A DNA stretch of 64,000 nt from Streptomyces sp. MMG1121 (GCF_001280015.1 NZ_LGDV01000213.1:1-64000), one strand, 5' to 3'; shown: positions 18,883-28,859, counted from the stretch's first letter. Numbers and translations are program-made. The notes: generated by a model from the letters alone, not told the origin.

Positions 18883-19122
18883 CCGCAGGAGACTTGTGGG
18901 TACACCCCCCGGGAGGGCTTCGGGGCCGCAGGAACGCCTCCGGTGCTGCGGTGGAACCGCCGGAGGTGTCTACCGCGCAGCCGGACAGGCATGTGCAGGT
19001 GGGCGCTGATCGCACCGCCGGCGCCGAGCACGATGTATATGCCGCTGGCGTCGAGCTCGTAGCTCTCGGCCTTGCTGCCGTGCTGTTGGCCTCGGCCGAC
19101 GGGAGCACTCGAACGTTCCCGG

Positions 19123-19400
19123 TCAGAACCGGGTGCGGAGTTGCTCGTCAGGGGCGGGCGTGAGGGGCACCAGAGCGCCCTTGGCGGCTGTCATGGCGGC
19201 TCCGACCCCTTCGCCGGCGCCCACGGTGAACACGACCGAGGCGCCTTCGGTCAGGAGCGGGAACGCCTTCTGCAGGGTGAAGAAGGCGCCCTTGACGTTG
19301 ATGTCGAACACGGCATCGAAGGCGGCTTCGTCGGTTGGCTCGATCGGACCGGGACGGGAGATGCCCGCGTTGAGGAAGAGCAGGACGAGGGAGCCGAATC
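19123..19400 (-). pseudogene. Short-chain dehydrogenase fragment
   Basis: Minus-strand frame: LNAGISRPGPIEPTDEAAF, then FDINVKGAFFTLQKAFPLLTEG and SVVFTVGAGEGVGAAMTAAKGALVPL. These correspond to the NAG motif, helix alpha-4 and the region of the catalytic Ser/Tyr of an SDR, but the YxxxK is lost (AMTAAKGAL) and both the Rossmann start and the C terminus are missing. Confidence 0.65.
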
Positions 19401-19673
19401 ACCGGCGTGCCTGGTCCATTGCACGCTCGGTCCGGACCGCGGAGCGGGCGGCGGCAGGGGCGACATCATCGACCTGTACGACGAGTGCCTGGCCGCAGTG
19501 CGTGGCTGACCGGCCCGGAAACGGTGGACCGACAGCGTCACATCCATCGGCCTGACCGGTATCACCAGTAACGGACGCTGAGACCGATCGGCGTTACTCC
19601 GGTGATCGTTTCGGCCCGGCACCGGTGCTCGCCGCACCGCCTCCGGCCGTCCAGTACCAGGATCCTGACAGAC

Positions 19674-19712
19674 GTCCGGCCCGTCGCTACGGGGGAGAGC
19701 TACGGGCCGGAC
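19674..19712. repeat. Hairpin element, copy 1 (relative at 63477-63517)
   Basis: GTCCGGCCCGT / ACGGGCCGGAC form a perfect 11-bp stem around a 17-nt loop containing CGCTACGGGGGA. The 19 bases from the second half of the left arm into the loop are identical to copy 2, and the flank TCC-T/C-ACGATGACAC is also shared. It lies just 3' (minus strand) of an ABC-transporter remnant. Confidence 0.7.
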
Positions 19713-19859
19713 AGTCCTACGATGACACACATGTCGCTCGTCAGGAATGGCTTCGGAGGTTCTCGGAGCTGGCGCCCGGGGCACCGAGACGGTCCCCGAC
19801 CTCGCCGGGGGCGCCGTCGGCCGTGGGCCGGGAGCGTCTCTCGCCCCCGCAGGGGCAGG

Positions 19860-20110
19860 TCGCGCGCCCGGCGGTGAGGCGGCGCAGCGGCGCCATGATC
19901 CGGGCCGTGAAGGCGTCGTCGAGTCCGGCCGTGGGCTCGTCGTGGATCGGCACGGGCGTAGTGCGCGGCACGGCCCGCGCGAGGTCGATCTTGCGGCGCC
20001 GGCTGCCGGAGGGGCTGCTGCCGTGTGTGCCGACGGGGCTGAAAGCAACCGTCGGGCAGCGTGCCGACGAAACACTGCGCGTCGGCCGCGACGGCGGTAC
20101 CTCCTCCCGG
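19860..20110 (-). pseudogene. ABC exporter ATP-binding domain remnant
   Basis: Minus-strand pieces in two frames match the NBD of ABC exporters: AADAQCFVGTLPDG (the A-L-P-D-G segment before the signature), then RRRKIDLARAVPRTTPVPIHDEPTAGLDD (signature tail, Walker B and D-loop) and RRLTAGRAT. The LSGGQ itself and the Walker A are gone and the pieces are frameshifted. Confidence 0.65.
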
Positions 20111-20397
20111 CCCGGCTACCGAGGCCCGGAGCCGGGCGGCGCCCCCTGACCGGTCTCGGCCCGGGCCGACGTCCGTTTGACCTGGCCCGGTGGTCCAGAC
20201 GGAACCGCCCCGATCCATCCCCCTGGTGATGTCCAGGACGCGGATCATCGCACGACTGGTGAACGTGTGCGCCTCCTGGTCCGTTCGCCGCAGTGCCCGC
20301 TACTGCGACAGAGCCATCCTGGCCGTGGCGTCTGAGCGGAGCGTGCGCACCTCGCCGTAGGCGTGCGCCACCCCCGCGGCCTTGTCTTCGGGAGTAA

Positions 20398-21264
<867 letters not shown>

Positions 21265-21284
21265 GGCCCCCGAGGTTCTGACTC

Positions 21285-21302
21285 CGCTCCTCGCGCGGAG
21301 CG
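21285..21302 (+). terminator. Terminator hairpin after the Rpf-like gene
   Basis: CGCTCC / GGAGCG stem with a 6-nt loop 20 bp after the stop codon. A second perfect 9-bp dyad, CCAGGTCCT / AGGACCTGG (21339-21347, 21359-21367), follows and may serve the convergent methyltransferase gene. Confidence 0.5.
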
Positions 21303-21508
21303 AACACAGGTAGGTGCACACGCCGGCCCGGCACTCCGCCAGGTCCTGGAAGACGTCGAGGACCTGGTGGAGGGTCAGGCCGGCAGCTCTGCCGGGGGCG
21401 AGTTAGGGCTTCGGCCCGCAGCCCGGATCCGCGGCTGGGGCGCGGCGTCGGGTGAGGGCGCGGGTGTGATCGCCGGCCGCCGGCCGCTTACGGCCTCCTC
21501 AGCATCCG

Positions 21509-22345
21509 CTACGAGCCGAAGCGGGCCATGACCGTCATGGTCGGCCGGAGGTTGCGCGCTCCCGGCAGCCGCCGGAGCACGGGCCATACGGCGCCGTAGT
21601 ACGGGCCGCGCCCGCGTGGCAGCGGCAGCTCACGCACCTCGGTGATGGCCGGGTGGGCCGTGCGCACCTTCTGCAGCTCCCCCGCGTCGAGCGCCCAGGG
21701 CATGGGCGGAGTGACGTAGCCCTGCGCCGTCTTCATCTCGCCGCGCATCGTGCGCTCGCTGAACCACCGCGGTACGGCGTCGAAGACCAGGGTCCCGCCG
21801 GGGAAGCCTTCGGCGCACCCGGCGATCAGCCCCTGGACTTCGGCGGGGCGCAGATACATCAGCAGGCCCTGGGCGGTGACGAGAACGCCCTGGGACGCGT
21901 CCACCTCGTCCCGCCAGGACAGGTCCAGCGCCGACTTGGCCAGCGTGCGGCGGCGCTCCTCGTCCGGGAGCAGTGCGCGGCGCACTTCCGCCGTCTCCGG
22001 CAGTTCGACGCACAGCCAGCGCGCACGTCCGTTGTCGACCCGCCAGAACTGCGTCTCCAGGCCTTCGGCAAGGGTGACGACGGTGCCGTCGGGGTGCTCC
22101 TCGAGGAAGGTCCTGACGGCGGCGTCGAAGGTGCGCACCCGCAGGGCTTGCCCCTGGGCGAGCAGCGGGGAGGGCGTGCCGAAGGTCTCCTCGAAGGGGT
22201 AGTCGATGCGCTCGACGAGTTCGACCGCCTTCGGGTCGTCGAGCACGGAGCGTGGCTGCCGCGCTTCGTACGCCCGCTGGTAGAGGTTCCACAGCAGCGT
22301 CTCGGGAACGCCCTCCAGATCGACGTGCCGCCCGTTGTCGTTCAT
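21509..22345 (-). CDS. Class I SAM-dependent methyltransferase (TcmP/LCMT-like)
   Basis: 278 residues with the features of the leucine-carboxyl-methyltransferase/TcmP-type family: LLWNLYQRAYEARQP at the start, DAAVRTFLEEHPDGTVVTLAEGLETQFWRVDNG (motif I region; VxLAxGLxTxxxR), WLCVELPETAEVRR (acidic ribose-binding residue), and VLVTAQGLLMYL near residue 150. In actinobacteria such enzymes O-methylate small metabolites or polyketides. The target is unknown. It diverges from the DinB gene. Confidence 0.85.
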   Translation of the reverse strand: MNDNGRHVDLEGVPETLLWNLYQRAYEARQPRSVLDDPKAVELVERIDYPFEETFGTPSPLLAQGQALRVRTFDAAVRTFLEEHPDGTVVTLAEGLETQFWRVDNGRARWLCVELPETAEVRRALLPDEERRRTLAKSALDLSWRDEVDASQGVLVTAQGLLMYLRPAEVQGLIAGCAEGFPGGTLVFDAVPRWFSERTMRGEMKTAQGYVTPPMPWALDAGELQKVRTAHPAITEVRELPLPRGRGPYYGAVWPVLRRLPGARNLRPTMTVMARFGS

Positions 22346-22434
22346 CGCGAATCCTTTGCTGAGCGCTGGCGCCTTGGGGCAGGCGTGAGTTGTGCGGTTG
22401 AGCCCGCAGGTGGGACGTGACAGGCTCGTGCGCC

Positions 22435-23016
22435 ATGATCGACGAATTCGCGAAAGAGTACCTGCACGGCGAGCTCCGGCAGATGCGCGAGGCGATGCTC
22501 TGGAAGCTCGACGGGCTCGGCGGGTACGACATCCGCCGCCCCCTGACCGCGACGGGTACCAACCTTCTCGGTCTGGTCAAGCACCTGTCCGTCTGGGAGT
22601 CCAGGTATTTCGGCGAGGTCTTCGACCGGCCGTTCCCCGAGCCCCTGCCCCGGTGGGACGACAGTGCCGAGCACGGCGCCGACATGTGGGCGCCCGAGCA
22701 CGAGACGCGCGAGGAGATCATCGACCGCTACCGTCGCGTAGGGGAGCACTCGGATGCGACGATCACCGTCCTCGCCATCGACTCCCCCGGCCACGTGCCC
22801 TGGTGGCCACGCCCCGACGTGAAGCTGTTCAACATCCTGGTCCACGTGCTCACCGAGACCAGCAGGCACGCCGGACACGCCGACATCCTGCGCGAGCAGC
22901 TCGACGGCTCGACAGGGACACATGCCGCGTACGCGATCGTGCAGCACGACGCGGCCCTCCAAGAAGCCCGGCACGCGAAGATCGAGCGGGCGGCCCGGAT
23001 CAACGAGTCGCGGTAG
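22435..23016 (+). CDS. DinB-family (DUF664) protein
   Basis: 193 residues starting MIDEFAKEYLHGELRQMREAMLWKLDGL, with VKHLSVWESRYFG and a C-terminal HVLTETSRHAGHADILRE. The three conserved histidines of the DinB four-helix bundle metal site are present. Members include mycothiol-dependent and metal-dependent transferases as well as uncharacterised proteins. It is divergent from the methyltransferase with about 90 bp between starts. Confidence 0.85.
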   Translation: MIDEFAKEYLHGELRQMREAMLWKLDGLGGYDIRRPLTATGTNLLGLVKHLSVWESRYFGEVFDRPFPEPLPRWDDSAEHGADMWAPEHETREEIIDRYRRVGEHSDATITVLAIDSPGHVPWWPRPDVKLFNILVHVLTETSRHAGHADILREQLDGSTGTHAAYAIVQHDAALQEARHAKIERAARINESR

Positions 23017-23196
23017 TCCGCCCGCACCGCGCAACGCCACGACTGATCTCAGCCAACGGTAGTACCGATGGACCCGCGACCGGTTCGGGGGTTGGCATGC
23101 ACCCTGCTGATCGGCAGGATGCCGTTGCCGCTGGGCGCAGGGGCTGCTCGGCGCGCACGGCCCCGGCCGGCCGGACCACCACCGAGGAGACAACAC

Positions 23197-24231
23197 GTGA
23201 GGATCGCCATCACGGGCGCGTTCGGCTTCCTGGGATCCCAGCTCGCCGACGCGCTGCTCCGGACACGGACGTTCCGCGGCGCACCGATCGAACGGCTGGT
23301 GCTCGCCGATCGCGTGGTGCGCCCCGAGTCGCCGGCGGTGGCCGACCCTCTCGTGGACATCGTGCACGGCGAGCTGACCGACCGCCTCGATGACCTGTTC
23401 GCCATGCCGGTCGACGTGCTGTTCCATCTCGCCGCCGCCGTGTCGGCCGAATGCGAGCGCGACTTCGACCTCGGCATGCGCGCCAACCTCGACACGACCC
23501 GCGCCCTGCTCGACGCCGCCCGGTCGCAGTCAGCCGGCGGCGGGCCGACGCCGCGGGTGGTCTTCTCCAGCAGCCTCGCCGTCTACGGCGCCCACCCCTC
23601 GCTGCGCCTGCCGCCGGTCATCAGCGAGTCCTGCCTGCCGGTGCCGCAGTCGAGCTACGGAACGCAGAAACTCATCTGCGAGCAACTGATCGCGGACTAC
23701 ACCCGCCACGGCTTCGTCGACGGACGCGTCGCCCGCCTGATGACCGTCTCGGTCCGGCCGGGCAGGCCGAACGCGGCCGCCTCCGGCTTTCTGTCCGGCA
23801 TCATCAGAGAACCGCTCGCCGGACTCCCGGCGGTGTGCCCCGTGCATCCGGATCTGCGGGTGGCCCTGGCATCGCCGCGCCGTACCGTCCAAGGACTCCT
23901 CCGCCTCGCGGAAGCCGAGCGCGGCACCGGACCGGGACGGCTCCAGGGCCCGGCTCCGGTCAACCTTCCCGCGCTCACCGTCTCGGTCGCCGACATGCTC
24001 GCCACGCTGCGCGAGGTCGCCGGCGACGCCGTGGCCGACCTGGTCACCGTCGCACCCGACCCCGCCGTCGAGGCCATCGTGGCCTCCTGGCCCGCGGTCT
24101 TCGACAACACGCGTGCGGCCGCACTCGGCCTGGCACCCGATCCGGACTTCCTGTCGATCCTGCGGGACCACCTCACCAGCCACGCCGACGCGGCCACCAC
24201 CGATACGTCACCGGCGCCGCACAGGCCGTAG
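23197..24231 (+). CDS. NAD-dependent epimerase/dehydratase, D-erythronate dehydrogenase-like
   Basis: GTG at 23197 with GAGGAGA upstream gives 344 residues. N-terminal RIAITGAFGFLGSQLADAL is the GxxGxxG of extended SDRs. VVFSSSLAVYGAHPSL and SSYGTQKLICEQLIADYTRHGFVDGR contain the Ser and YxxxK catalytic residues. SVRPGRPNAAASGFLSGIIREPLAG is a hallmark of the DenD group, which oxidises D-erythronate at C2. No kinase or decarboxylase partner gene is nearby, so a different hydroxy-acid substrate is possible. Confidence 0.82.
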   Translation: MRIAITGAFGFLGSQLADALLRTRTFRGAPIERLVLADRVVRPESPAVADPLVDIVHGELTDRLDDLFAMPVDVLFHLAAAVSAECERDFDLGMRANLDTTRALLDAARSQSAGGGPTPRVVFSSSLAVYGAHPSLRLPPVISESCLPVPQSSYGTQKLICEQLIADYTRHGFVDGRVARLMTVSVRPGRPNAAASGFLSGIIREPLAGLPAVCPVHPDLRVALASPRRTVQGLLRLAEAERGTGPGRLQGPAPVNLPALTVSVADMLATLREVAGDAVADLVTVAPDPAVEAIVASWPAVFDNTRAAALGLAPDPDFLSILRDHLTSHADAATTDTSPAPHRP

Positions 24232-24391
24232 ACCGCCTGTAGGGAGCCCTCGGACTCCGTCGCCTCCGCGCCGCAGTGTCGCAAGTCCGGGCCCGGGACG
24301 GCGGGCCGTGACGGATTGCGGGCCGGCCGGGGACCGGTCGCGGGGCGCATGCGGGACGGCCCGGGGTGCGGCGGCGGGCGAATCCCGGTGG

Positions 24392-24970
24392 TCAGCCCAC
24401 GTTCGCGAGCTTCTGGCGTACGACGATCGCGTTGAGCCTGACCGCGAACGGAGCGGTGTCGGTGATCCCGAGAGTGCCCACGCGGTCCTTGTCGAGGCCC
24501 ACGGTGACGTCGGTGCAGAAGGCGACGGCGTACAGACACTCGCCGGCTTCCTCGTCCTGGAGGGCGAAGAACAAGTCCCGGTAGTAGCGGGTGCGGTCCT
24601 GGCTTTCCTCGTAGTAGGCGAGTCCCGGTCCGCCCTCCTGCTCGGCGAGGCCGGTGAAGGCATCCACGAGCTCGCGCTCGATGGTCTCCCAGAACGACGC
24701 CTGGGCCGCCTCGGGCGGCAGTGCCTGGCGGACCGCCTCCTTGAGGGAGAGCACCATCACCAGGAGCGGTGCCTCTTCCCGGAGCCCCCAGCCGCGGACC
24801 ATCTTCACGACGTCGCTGTCGGGGAGCGCGGCGGCGGCGTCGCGGATGTGTCCGAAGTCGTAGTTGACGGTGGCGGGCGCGATGGCCTCCTGGAAGGCAC
24901 GGCAGAGGGCTTCCCCCTGGGCGAGATGGGCCGCGCCCACCTCGATGACCGGCCTGAAACGGGCTGTCAC
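24392..24970 (-). CDS. Cyt-type (cytolytic delta-endotoxin-like) protein
   Basis: GTG at 24970 behind a strong AAGGAGGAGAAG gives 192 residues without a signal peptide. By eye the protein aligns over most of its length with Bacillus thuringiensis Cyt toxins: the N-terminal ALCRAFQEAIAPATVNYDFG; alternating helices with LLVMVLSLKEAVRQAL; FWETIERELVDAFTGL; and the strand region TRYYRDLFFALQDEEAGECLYAVAF then GTLGITDTAPFAVRLNAI. Cyt proteins are pore-forming or membrane-perturbing. The role in Streptomyces is unknown. The gene is alone and has an AT-rich near-palindrome between -12 and -28. Confidence 0.72.
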   Translation of the reverse strand: MTARFRPVIEVGAAHLAQGEALCRAFQEAIAPATVNYDFGHIRDAAAALPDSDVVKMVRGWGLREEAPLLVMVLSLKEAVRQALPPEAAQASFWETIERELVDAFTGLAEQEGGPGLAYYEESQDRTRYYRDLFFALQDEEAGECLYAVAFCTDVTVGLDKDRVGTLGITDTAPFAVRLNAIVVRQKLANVG

Positions 24971-24981
24971 CCTTCTCCTCC

Positions 24982-24998
24982 TTAAACAATCTGTTGAA
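24982..24998. promoter_or_regulatory. Near-palindromic operator before the Cyt-like gene
   Basis: TTAAACAATCTGTTGAA: 7-bp arms TTAAACA/TGTTGAA (one mismatch) around ATC, immediately upstream of the ribosome-binding site. It is strikingly AT-rich for this genome and well placed to block transcription. Confidence 0.5.
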
Positions 24999-25165
24999 CT
25001 GGCGAGGAGTCAGTATGCCGCAGTCGTCCGCCGCGCCGGCCTACGGGCCGGAGCCGGAAGCCCGGGCCGTGACGTGAGCGGGGAACGTGGCTGGTACCTG
25101 CGCTTCGCGGTCCCCGCAGCGGGTGGAAACAGGCCGGAGGCGGGCCGCGTGGCTCGAACGCTTTC

Positions 25166-25194
25166 TTGTGGTGTGCAGCTCGGCTTCATAGCGT
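25166..25194 (+). promoter_or_regulatory. Possible promoter for a 23-codon ORF
   Basis: TTGTGG (-35-like), 17-bp spacer, TAGCGT (-10-like). Match is partial. It precedes a short ORF with a strong Shine-Dalgarno by about 65 bp. Confidence 0.25.
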
Positions 25195-25257
25195 TCGGCA
25201 CGACCACTTCGATGCGTGGACGGGGTGATTCCTCGGATGCGGCAAGGAGGCTGACAC

Positions 25258-25329
25258 ATGCCCGAGACGCGGTACCTCGCACGCGTCGAGCCGTCCCGGC
25301 ACGCAGGAGCGGTCGCCGTCGACACCTGA
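25258..25329 (+). CDS. Possible 23-residue peptide gene
   Basis: ATG preceded by AAGGAGG at optimal spacing, then 23 codons (MPETRYLARVEPSRHAGA... ending VDT) to TGA. A perfect 13-bp terminator stem begins 40 bp later. The peptide resembles nothing I know. It might be a leader peptide, a small regulator, or the truncated start of a lost gene. The 570 bp between the Cyt-like gene and fadD3 contain nothing else except a regulatory palindrome. Confidence 0.35.
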   Translation: MPETRYLARVEPSRHAGAVAVDT

Positions 25330-25368
25330 TCCTTCCGAGCCGTCGGCAGCCGTCCCCTGCCGGCCTGT

Positions 25369-25398
25369 GGAGCCGGGCCCGCATCCGGGCCCGGCTCC
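25369..25398 (+). terminator. Strong terminator hairpin
   Basis: GGAGCCGGGCCCG / CGGGCCCGGCTCC, a perfect 13-bp stem with a CATC loop. It separates upstream transcription from the fadD3 promoter region. Confidence 0.75.
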
Positions 25399-25438
25399 GC
25401 CCATGCCCTCCCCCCGCCGGGACCGGAGTCGCGCCGCC

Positions 25439-25455
25439 TTCCCACTGAGCGGGAA
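25439..25455. promoter_or_regulatory. TTCCC-N7-GGGAA operator, fadD3 copy
   Basis: TTCCCACTGAGCGGGAA, 107 bp upstream of fadD3. The same 17-bp palindrome with little change recurs at 37667, 46170 and 30670, each before a steroid-gene unit. Likely bound by the IclR protein encoded at 39056-39934 (inference). Confidence 0.75.
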
Positions 25456-25561
25456 CCGGCCCGTGCGCCGGTGCGGCTCTCCCTGCCAGGCTCCGTTGCG
25501 CCGTGGTTCCACGCCCGCGCCCCGGCCGAGGGGCGGGGCCGCAGGGAGGACGTGACGGATC

Positions 25562-27106
25562 ATGACAGGCGCGCAGACGATCGCCGGGCTCACCGACTGG
25601 GCCGCGCAGATGTACGGGGACGAGGAGGCCCTTGTCTGCGACGGGGACCGCTGGACGTTCGCGGAGCTGCGTGACCGGGTCGACCGGGCGGCGCGGGCCG
25701 TGATCGCCCAGGGAGTGCGACCGGGTGACTCGGTCGCGGTGTGGGCGCCCAACAGTGCCCGTTGGGTGGTGGCCGCGCTGGGTGCGGTGGCGGCGGGCGG
25801 GGTGCTCGTCCCGGTGAACACCCGCTACCGGGCGGCGGAGGCGGCCGACATCCTGCGCCGTTCCCGTACGCGTCTGCTGTTCACCGAACACGACTTCCTG
25901 GGCACGGACTACCGGGAACTGCTCGCGGCCTCGGGTGAGGAACTCCCGCTGCTGGAGCGCACGGTGACCCTGCACTCCGCGCAGTGGCCCCGGTTCCTGG
26001 CGGGCGGGGACCGGGTGAGCGGGCAGGAGCGTCGCCGTCGTACCGCCGCCGTCCGGCCCGACGCGACCGCCGACATCCTCTTCACCTCCGGTACCACCGG
26101 CCGGCCCAAGGGCGTTCCCGCCGCGCACGTACAGAACCTGCGCGTCTACGCCGCGTGGGCCCGGGCCGTCACGCTCCGGCGGGGCGACCGCTACCTGCTG
26201 GTGAACCCGTTCTTCCACACCTTCGGGTACAAGGCCGGTGTCATCGCCTGTCTGCTGTTCGGGGCCACGATCGTCCCGGAACGGGTCTTCGACGCGAAGA
26301 CCGTCCTCGGCCGGGTGCAGGAGGAGCGGATCTCCGTCCTCACCGGGGCCCCCACGCTCTTCACCTCGCTCATCCGCCATCCCGAGCGAGCGGCGTACGA
26401 CCTGACGTCCATGCGCATGGCGGTCACGGGCGCGGCCAACATTCCCACCGCGCTGATCGAGGAGATCGGGGCGTTCCTCGGGGCACGGAGCGTCAGCACG
26501 GCGTACGGGCTGACCGAGTCGACGGGGGTGGTCAGCGTCTGCCCGCCGCACGAGTCGCCCGAGACACTGGCCCACACCTGCGGAACGGCCCTGGAGGGCA
26601 CGGAGCTGCGGATCGACGCGCCGCCCGGGACGCCCGGCGAGATCCTCACCCGCGGCCCGCACGTGATGGGCGGCTACCTCGACGACCCCGAGGCCACCGC
26701 CGAGGCGGTGGACGCGGAGGGCTGGCTGCACACCGGGGACGTGGGCGTGCTGGACGAGCGCGGGTTCCTGCGGATCACGGACCGGCTGAAGGACATGTTC
26801 GTGGTGGGCGGGTTCAACGTGTACCCGGCGGAGGTGGAGCAGGTGCTGCGCGGTCACCCGGCCGTCGTGGACGCGGCGGTCGTGGGCGCGCCCGACGGGC
26901 GGCTCGGGGAGGTCGGCGTCGCGTACTGCGTACCGGCGGCCGGCGCTCGGATCGACGCGGCGGAGCTGACCGCGTACACGCGCGAGCGGCTGGCCAACTT
27001 CAAGACGCCGCGCGCCTTCCACTGCCTGCCGGCGCTCCCCCACAACGCGGCGGGCAAGGTCGACAAGGGCGCTCTGCGACGGCTGGCCGACGAGACGGCG
27101 GCGTGA
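25562..27106 (+). CDS. fadD3: HIP-CoA ligase (FadD3-like acyl-CoA synthetase)
   Basis: 514 residues, an ANL-superfamily ligase with P-loop DILFTSGTTGRPKG (near 170), NPFFHTFGYKAGVIACLLFGATIVP, AVTGAANIPTALIEE, AYGLTESTG, GWLHTGDVG and DRLKDMFVVGGFNVYPAEVE, and the C-terminal catalytic Lys in NAAGKVDKGAL. The FFHTFGYKAG and VTGAANIP segments are characteristic of FadD3, which activates the ring C/D propanoate HIP with ATP and CoA. In mycobacteria fadD3 lies beside fadE31 under KstR2; here it heads a two-gene unit with a Baeyer-Villiger enzyme and carries the other palindrome. Confidence 0.85.
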   Translation: MTGAQTIAGLTDWAAQMYGDEEALVCDGDRWTFAELRDRVDRAARAVIAQGVRPGDSVAVWAPNSARWVVAALGAVAAGGVLVPVNTRYRAAEAADILRRSRTRLLFTEHDFLGTDYRELLAASGEELPLLERTVTLHSAQWPRFLAGGDRVSGQERRRRTAAVRPDATADILFTSGTTGRPKGVPAAHVQNLRVYAAWARAVTLRRGDRYLLVNPFFHTFGYKAGVIACLLFGATIVPERVFDAKTVLGRVQEERISVLTGAPTLFTSLIRHPERAAYDLTSMRMAVTGAANIPTALIEEIGAFLGARSVSTAYGLTESTGVVSVCPPHESPETLAHTCGTALEGTELRIDAPPGTPGEILTRGPHVMGGYLDDPEATAEAVDAEGWLHTGDVGVLDERGFLRITDRLKDMFVVGGFNVYPAEVEQVLRGHPAVVDAAVVGAPDGRLGEVGVAYCVPAAGARIDAAELTAYTRERLANFKTPRAFHCLPALPHNAAGKVDKGALRRLADETAA

Positions 27107-27178
27107 CGCCCCGCCGCGCGCCCTGCGCCGGACGAGGACGGATCGGATGAGGAGAGATCTCATGAGGAGCGTACGAGC

Positions 27179-28792
27179 GTGAACGACAGCATCACCGAGT
27201 CCGTCGACGTCGTCGTCGTCGGGGCAGGCGTCACCGGCCTCTACGCCGTGCACCGGTTGCGCGGTCTCGGCTTCCGCGTGCGGGGCTTCGAGCGCGGGGA
27301 CGACGTGGGCGGGGTCTGGTACTGGAACCGCTACCCGGGTGCCCGCTGCGACGTGGAGTCCGTGGACTACTCGTACTCCTTCGACGAGGAACTCCAGCAG
27401 GAGTGGGACTGGAGCGAGAAGTACGCGACCCAGCCGGAGATCCTGCGCTATCTGGGGCACGTCGCCGACCGGTTCGAGCTGCGGCGCAGCTTCACGTTCT
27501 CCACCTCGGTGACCTCGGCCGCGCTGGACGAGGAGACGCTGCGCTGGACGGTGTGCACGGACCGCGGCGAGGTGGTCTCGGCGCGGTTCTGTGTGTTCGC
27601 CGTCGGCTGCCTGTCCAGCGCCCATGTGCCCGACATACCGGGTGCCGGGGAGTTCTCCGGTGCCGTTCACCACACCGGCGCGTGGCCGCACGAGGGTGTG
27701 GACTTCACCGGGCTGCGCGTCGGCGTGATCGGCACCGGTTCCTCCGGCATCCAGTCCATCCCGCTGATCGCCGAGCAGGCGGCCCGTCTGACCGTCTTCC
27801 AGCGCAGCGCCAACTACAGCATCCCGGCAGGCAACACGCCTCTCGACGACGCGACGCGGAGCGGGCAGAAGGCCGGGTACGCCGAGCGCCGGCGACTGTC
27901 CCGGGCGAGCGGCGGTGGTTCCCCGCACACGCCGTATCCGGCGCGGACGTGGGAGGTGTCCGAGGAGCGACGGCGGGCGGCGTACGAGGAACGCTGGAGG
28001 CTGGGCGGCGTCCTGTACGCCAAGACGTTCCCCGACCAGCTCTCCGACCCGGCCGCCAACGACGCGGCGCGCGCGTTCTGGGAGGAGAAGGTACGCGCCC
28101 TCGTCGACGACCCGGCCATCGCCGACCTGCTGGTCCCCACCGACCATCCGATCGGCACCAAGCGGATCGTCACCGACTCGCACTACTACGAGACGTTCAA
28201 CCGGGACGACGTGCGCCTCGTCAGCCTGCGCGAGAACGCGATCGCGCGGATCGACGCCGACGGGATCGTGCTGGCCGACGGCACACGGGTGGAGCTGGAC
28301 GCCATCGTGTTCGCGACCGGTTTCGACGCGATGACCGGCGCGGTCGACCGGATCGACATACGAGGTCGGGGCGGGAGGGGGCTGAGGGACGTCTGGCGCG
28401 AGGGGCCCCGTACGTATCTGGGCCTGGGGGTGGACGGCTTTCCGAATCTCTTCAACCTCACCGGCCCCGGCAGCCCGTCTGTCCTCGCCAATGTGGTCCT
28501 GTGCGCCGAGCAGCACGTCGACTGGCTCTGCGACTGCCTGCGCCATCTGCGCGAGCACGGCTACGACGCGATCGAGGCGCGCGAGGAGGCCGTCGAGGAG
28601 TGGGTCGTACAGTGCCGCGACCGGGCCGCCGCCACGCTCTACCCCACGGCGGACTCCTGGTACCTGGGCGCCAACATTCCCGGCAAACCAAGGGTGTTCA
28701 TGCCGTTCATCGGCGGCCTCGGGGCATACGGGGAGATCATCACTGGTGTGGCGTCCTCGGGGTACCAGGGGTTCGAGCTGATCCAGGTCTGA
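27179..28792 (+). CDS. Steroid Baeyer-Villiger monooxygenase (STMO-like)
   Basis: GTG at 27179 gives 537 residues. VVVVGAGVTGLYAVHRL is the FAD fold; the BVMO fingerprint FxGxxxHxxxWP is present at 159-170 (FSGAVHHTGAWP); VGVIGTGSSGIQSIP is the NADPH fold. From memory of Rhodococcus rhodochrous steroid monooxygenase, long stretches agree (GVWYWNRYPGARCDVES, QRSANYSIPAGN, RRRLSR-SGGGSPH). That enzyme inserts oxygen next to C20 of progesterone giving testosterone acetate. An esterase and hydroxysteroid dehydrogenases lie on the opposite strand. 72 bp after fadD3, probably co-transcribed. Confidence 0.85.
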   Translation: MNDSITESVDVVVVGAGVTGLYAVHRLRGLGFRVRGFERGDDVGGVWYWNRYPGARCDVESVDYSYSFDEELQQEWDWSEKYATQPEILRYLGHVADRFELRRSFTFSTSVTSAALDEETLRWTVCTDRGEVVSARFCVFAVGCLSSAHVPDIPGAGEFSGAVHHTGAWPHEGVDFTGLRVGVIGTGSSGIQSIPLIAEQAARLTVFQRSANYSIPAGNTPLDDATRSGQKAGYAERRRLSRASGGGSPHTPYPARTWEVSEERRRAAYEERWRLGGVLYAKTFPDQLSDPAANDAARAFWEEKVRALVDDPAIADLLVPTDHPIGTKRIVTDSHYYETFNRDDVRLVSLRENAIARIDADGIVLADGTRVELDAIVFATGFDAMTGAVDRIDIRGRGGRGLRDVWREGPRTYLGLGVDGFPNLFNLTGPGSPSVLANVVLCAEQHVDWLCDCLRHLREHGYDAIEAREEAVEEWVVQCRDRAAATLYPTADSWYLGANIPGKPRVFMPFIGGLGAYGEIITGVASSGYQGFELIQV

Positions 28793-28821
28793 CACGGGCC
28801 TGGCATGCTCACGGCATGATC

Positions 28822-28859
28822 TGCGCCTCGTCTTCACCGGCCGGTGAAGACGAGGCGCA
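28822..28859. terminator. Bidirectional terminator between convergent units
   Basis: A perfect 38-bp palindrome (19-bp arms, left arm TGCGCCTCGTCTTCACCGG) centred at 28840/28841, between the monooxygenase (plus) and esterase (minus) stops. Confidence 0.85.
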
